Shown here: in pieces, positions 4,330-5,126 of the stretch
Layout of the letters: each line of letters opens with the position of its first letter
How positions within the stretch are numbered: the first letter of the stretch is position 1
From: Chrysiogenia bacterium
Lineage (GTDB): Bacteria > JAGRBM01
DNA length: 5,126 bases
Assembly (NCBI GenBank): GCA_020434085.1
Contig: JAGRBM010000602.1
Span: 1-5,126 of the forward strand
Reading direction: 5' to 3'
Notes under the pieces: generated by a model
The model's database searches: none
The model's input: only the letters and a program-made list of their open reading frames with translations
Told to the model about the DNA's origin: nothing
Made by a program: the position numbers and the translations under genes

Positions 4330-5126
4330 ATGATCCCCGGCGACGCCGAGCAGTCGGCGCGGGTGTTTGCGGGCGCGCGCGAGATGGTGGACATCTGGGC
4401 GTGCTTCGCGGGTGCGCGGCTTGCGCGTCCGAAATGCGCGGCGCTGCGGGCGCTCGCACTGGCCAGCGCGACGCGGCAGTTTTCGCAGTGCGATCTCTCG
4501 CGCGCTTCTTTGTCGGCGGCCGCGCTGTATCTTCGTCACGAAACAAAAGACAAAAAACTCTTCGCCGAGGGCAAGGGCGAGCAGTCGAGCCTGGCAAACG
4601 TCGTCGGCCCGGGCGGTGAAGCGCTCCTGAGCGTGCTCAGGGAGCCCTGCAAGTCCGAGCCCGCCGAGGAGTTTCTCACAAACGCCGCGCTGGGCTTTCT
4701 CGACGAATGGGAGCGCGCAAGCACGCGCGAGAGCTGGCCGGAGATCTGCGCGCAGATGACGAGCGCGCTTGTCAAAGACGAACCCAACGACGCGCGAAGC
4801 CGTTACACCATGCGCGCGCTTGCGAACTGCGTGCTCACCCTGCTGCGCAGCCCCGACCAGGCGCTTCGCGTGCAGGCGGCCCACACGATTCTGCGCACGC
4901 TTGCCGGGAGCATCGCGGCGCTGCCCGATGATGATGGAGGCGGGGCGCCAAAATTCACGATCGGCGGGCCGCTGGCGGGACCGTGCATGGGCGGGGGTGA
5001 CGGGGGTAGTGGCGACGACGCAACATTCCCTGCTCCCCCTTCGGGGGAGCTGTCGCCGAAGGCGACTGAGGGGGTCGTGCAGTCGGCGCGATCCTCTTTG
5101 CAGCGCGGCGGCACCGGCACCCCCTC
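4330..5126 (+). CDS. hypothetical helix-rich protein, incomplete at the C-terminus (at least 265 aa)
   Basis: An ATG at 4330 opens a frame of 265 codons with no stop before the window edge; third positions are strongly G/C. GAGG lies 10 nt upstream (4316-4319), a usable ribosome site, and the internal ATG at codon 19 has none, so the first start is preferred. There is no signal peptide or lipobox, and the protein is probably cytosolic. Residues 1-200 are rich in Ala, Leu, Arg and Glu with helix-like segments (for example ALRALALASATRQF, NAALGFLDEWERA, LRVQAAHTILRTLAG), which may pack as a helical repeat or bundle. Residues 200-232 are Gly/Asp-rich and look disordered. Residues 234-250 (PAPPSGELSPKATEGVV) are encoded by a double-hairpin DNA repeat read in frame. 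No catalytic motif is evident and I recognise no family. It is the only plus-strand gene and is preceded by the 25-bp inverted repeat. Confidence 0.72.
   Translation, partial: MIPGDAEQSARVFAGAREMVDIWACFAGARLARPKCAALRALALASATRQFSQCDLSRASLSAAALYLRHETKDKKLFAEGKGEQSSLANVVGPGGEALLSVLREPCKSEPAEEFLTNAALGFLDEWERASTRESWPEICAQMTSALVKDEPNDARSRYTMRALANCVLTLLRSPDQALRVQAAHTILRTLAGSIAALPDDDGGGAPKFTIGGPLAGPCMGGGDGGSGDDATFPAPPSGELSPKATEGVVQSARSSLQRGGTGTP
5029..5074. repeat. double-hairpin dispersed-type repeat inside the plus-strand gene
   Basis: GCTCCCCC (5032-5039) pairs perfectly with GGGGGAGC (5043-5050) over a TTC loop. GTCGCC (5052-5057) pairs with GGCGAC (5061-5066) over GAA, and TGAGGGGG follows, which could pair alternatively with the C-run. 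Elements of this pattern are found as multicopy repeats in various bacteria, usually between genes. Here it is read in frame as PPSGELSPKATEG. Confidence 0.7.

Noticed and set aside
4106-4333. A 75-codon plus-strand frame whose stop overlaps the start of the 4330 gene (ATGA)
   Set aside because: The overlap looks operon-like, but half of the frame is the perfect inverted repeat and there is no ribosome site, so coding is unlikely.
4022-4597. A 191-codon minus-strand frame across the divergent spacer
   Set aside because: It reads through the inverted repeat and the 10-bp array and gives an Arg/Pro/Lys-rich product without domain character.
4249-4884. A 211-codon minus-strand frame opposite the gene at 4330
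   Set aside because: It has a basic, low-complexity product, no ribosome site, and runs into the 25-bp inverted repeat. The opposite plus-strand frame has better start context and amino-acid composition.

Overview
The window is high-GC DNA with strongly G/C-biased third codon positions. Three genes encode lipoprotein signal peptides and a fourth has a type I signal peptide, so the source is very probably a Gram-negative bacterium. Style and composition suggest a delta-proteobacterial or Myxococcota-like lineage, but no rRNA, tRNA or housekeeping marker is present, so this is only an inference. No gene could be given a recognised symbol.

Layout. Positions 1-3835 carry minus-strand genes. In transcription order these are: a lipoprotein of 303 aa (3835-2924) with its own terminator; a spacer of about 400 bp (2923-2528) with a second, apparently orphan terminator; a tandem pair of paralogous exported repeat proteins with a beta-propeller-like pattern (2527-1727, secreted; 1713-814, lipoprotein) separated by 13 nt; a terminator; a 189-aa lipoprotein (741-172); and the first 39 codons of another gene that runs off the left edge (119-1). 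A non-coding region of about 490 bp (3836-4329) separates these from one plus-strand gene (4330 to the right edge, no stop reached), which encodes a probably cytosolic, helix-rich protein of unknown function.

The long spacer holds most of the unusual DNA: an A/T-tract inverted repeat next to six tandem 10-bp units, a short perfect palindrome, and a 25-bp perfect inverted repeat ending 32 bp before the plus-strand gene. Two further dispersed-type repeats touch coding sequence. One forms the C-terminal codons of the 189-aa lipoprotein and recurs in the 2528-2923 spacer. The other is a double hairpin read in frame near the end of the plus-strand gene.

Functionally, the minus-strand block looks like an envelope or secreted-protein locus. 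The repeat-protein pair is very likely one transcription unit, with the second Shine-Dalgarno overlapping the first stop codon. The 189-aa lipoprotein may be fed by read-through of the preceding terminator. Nothing here can be assigned to a known pathway, and I do not see a defence system, mobile-element gene or CRISPR array.
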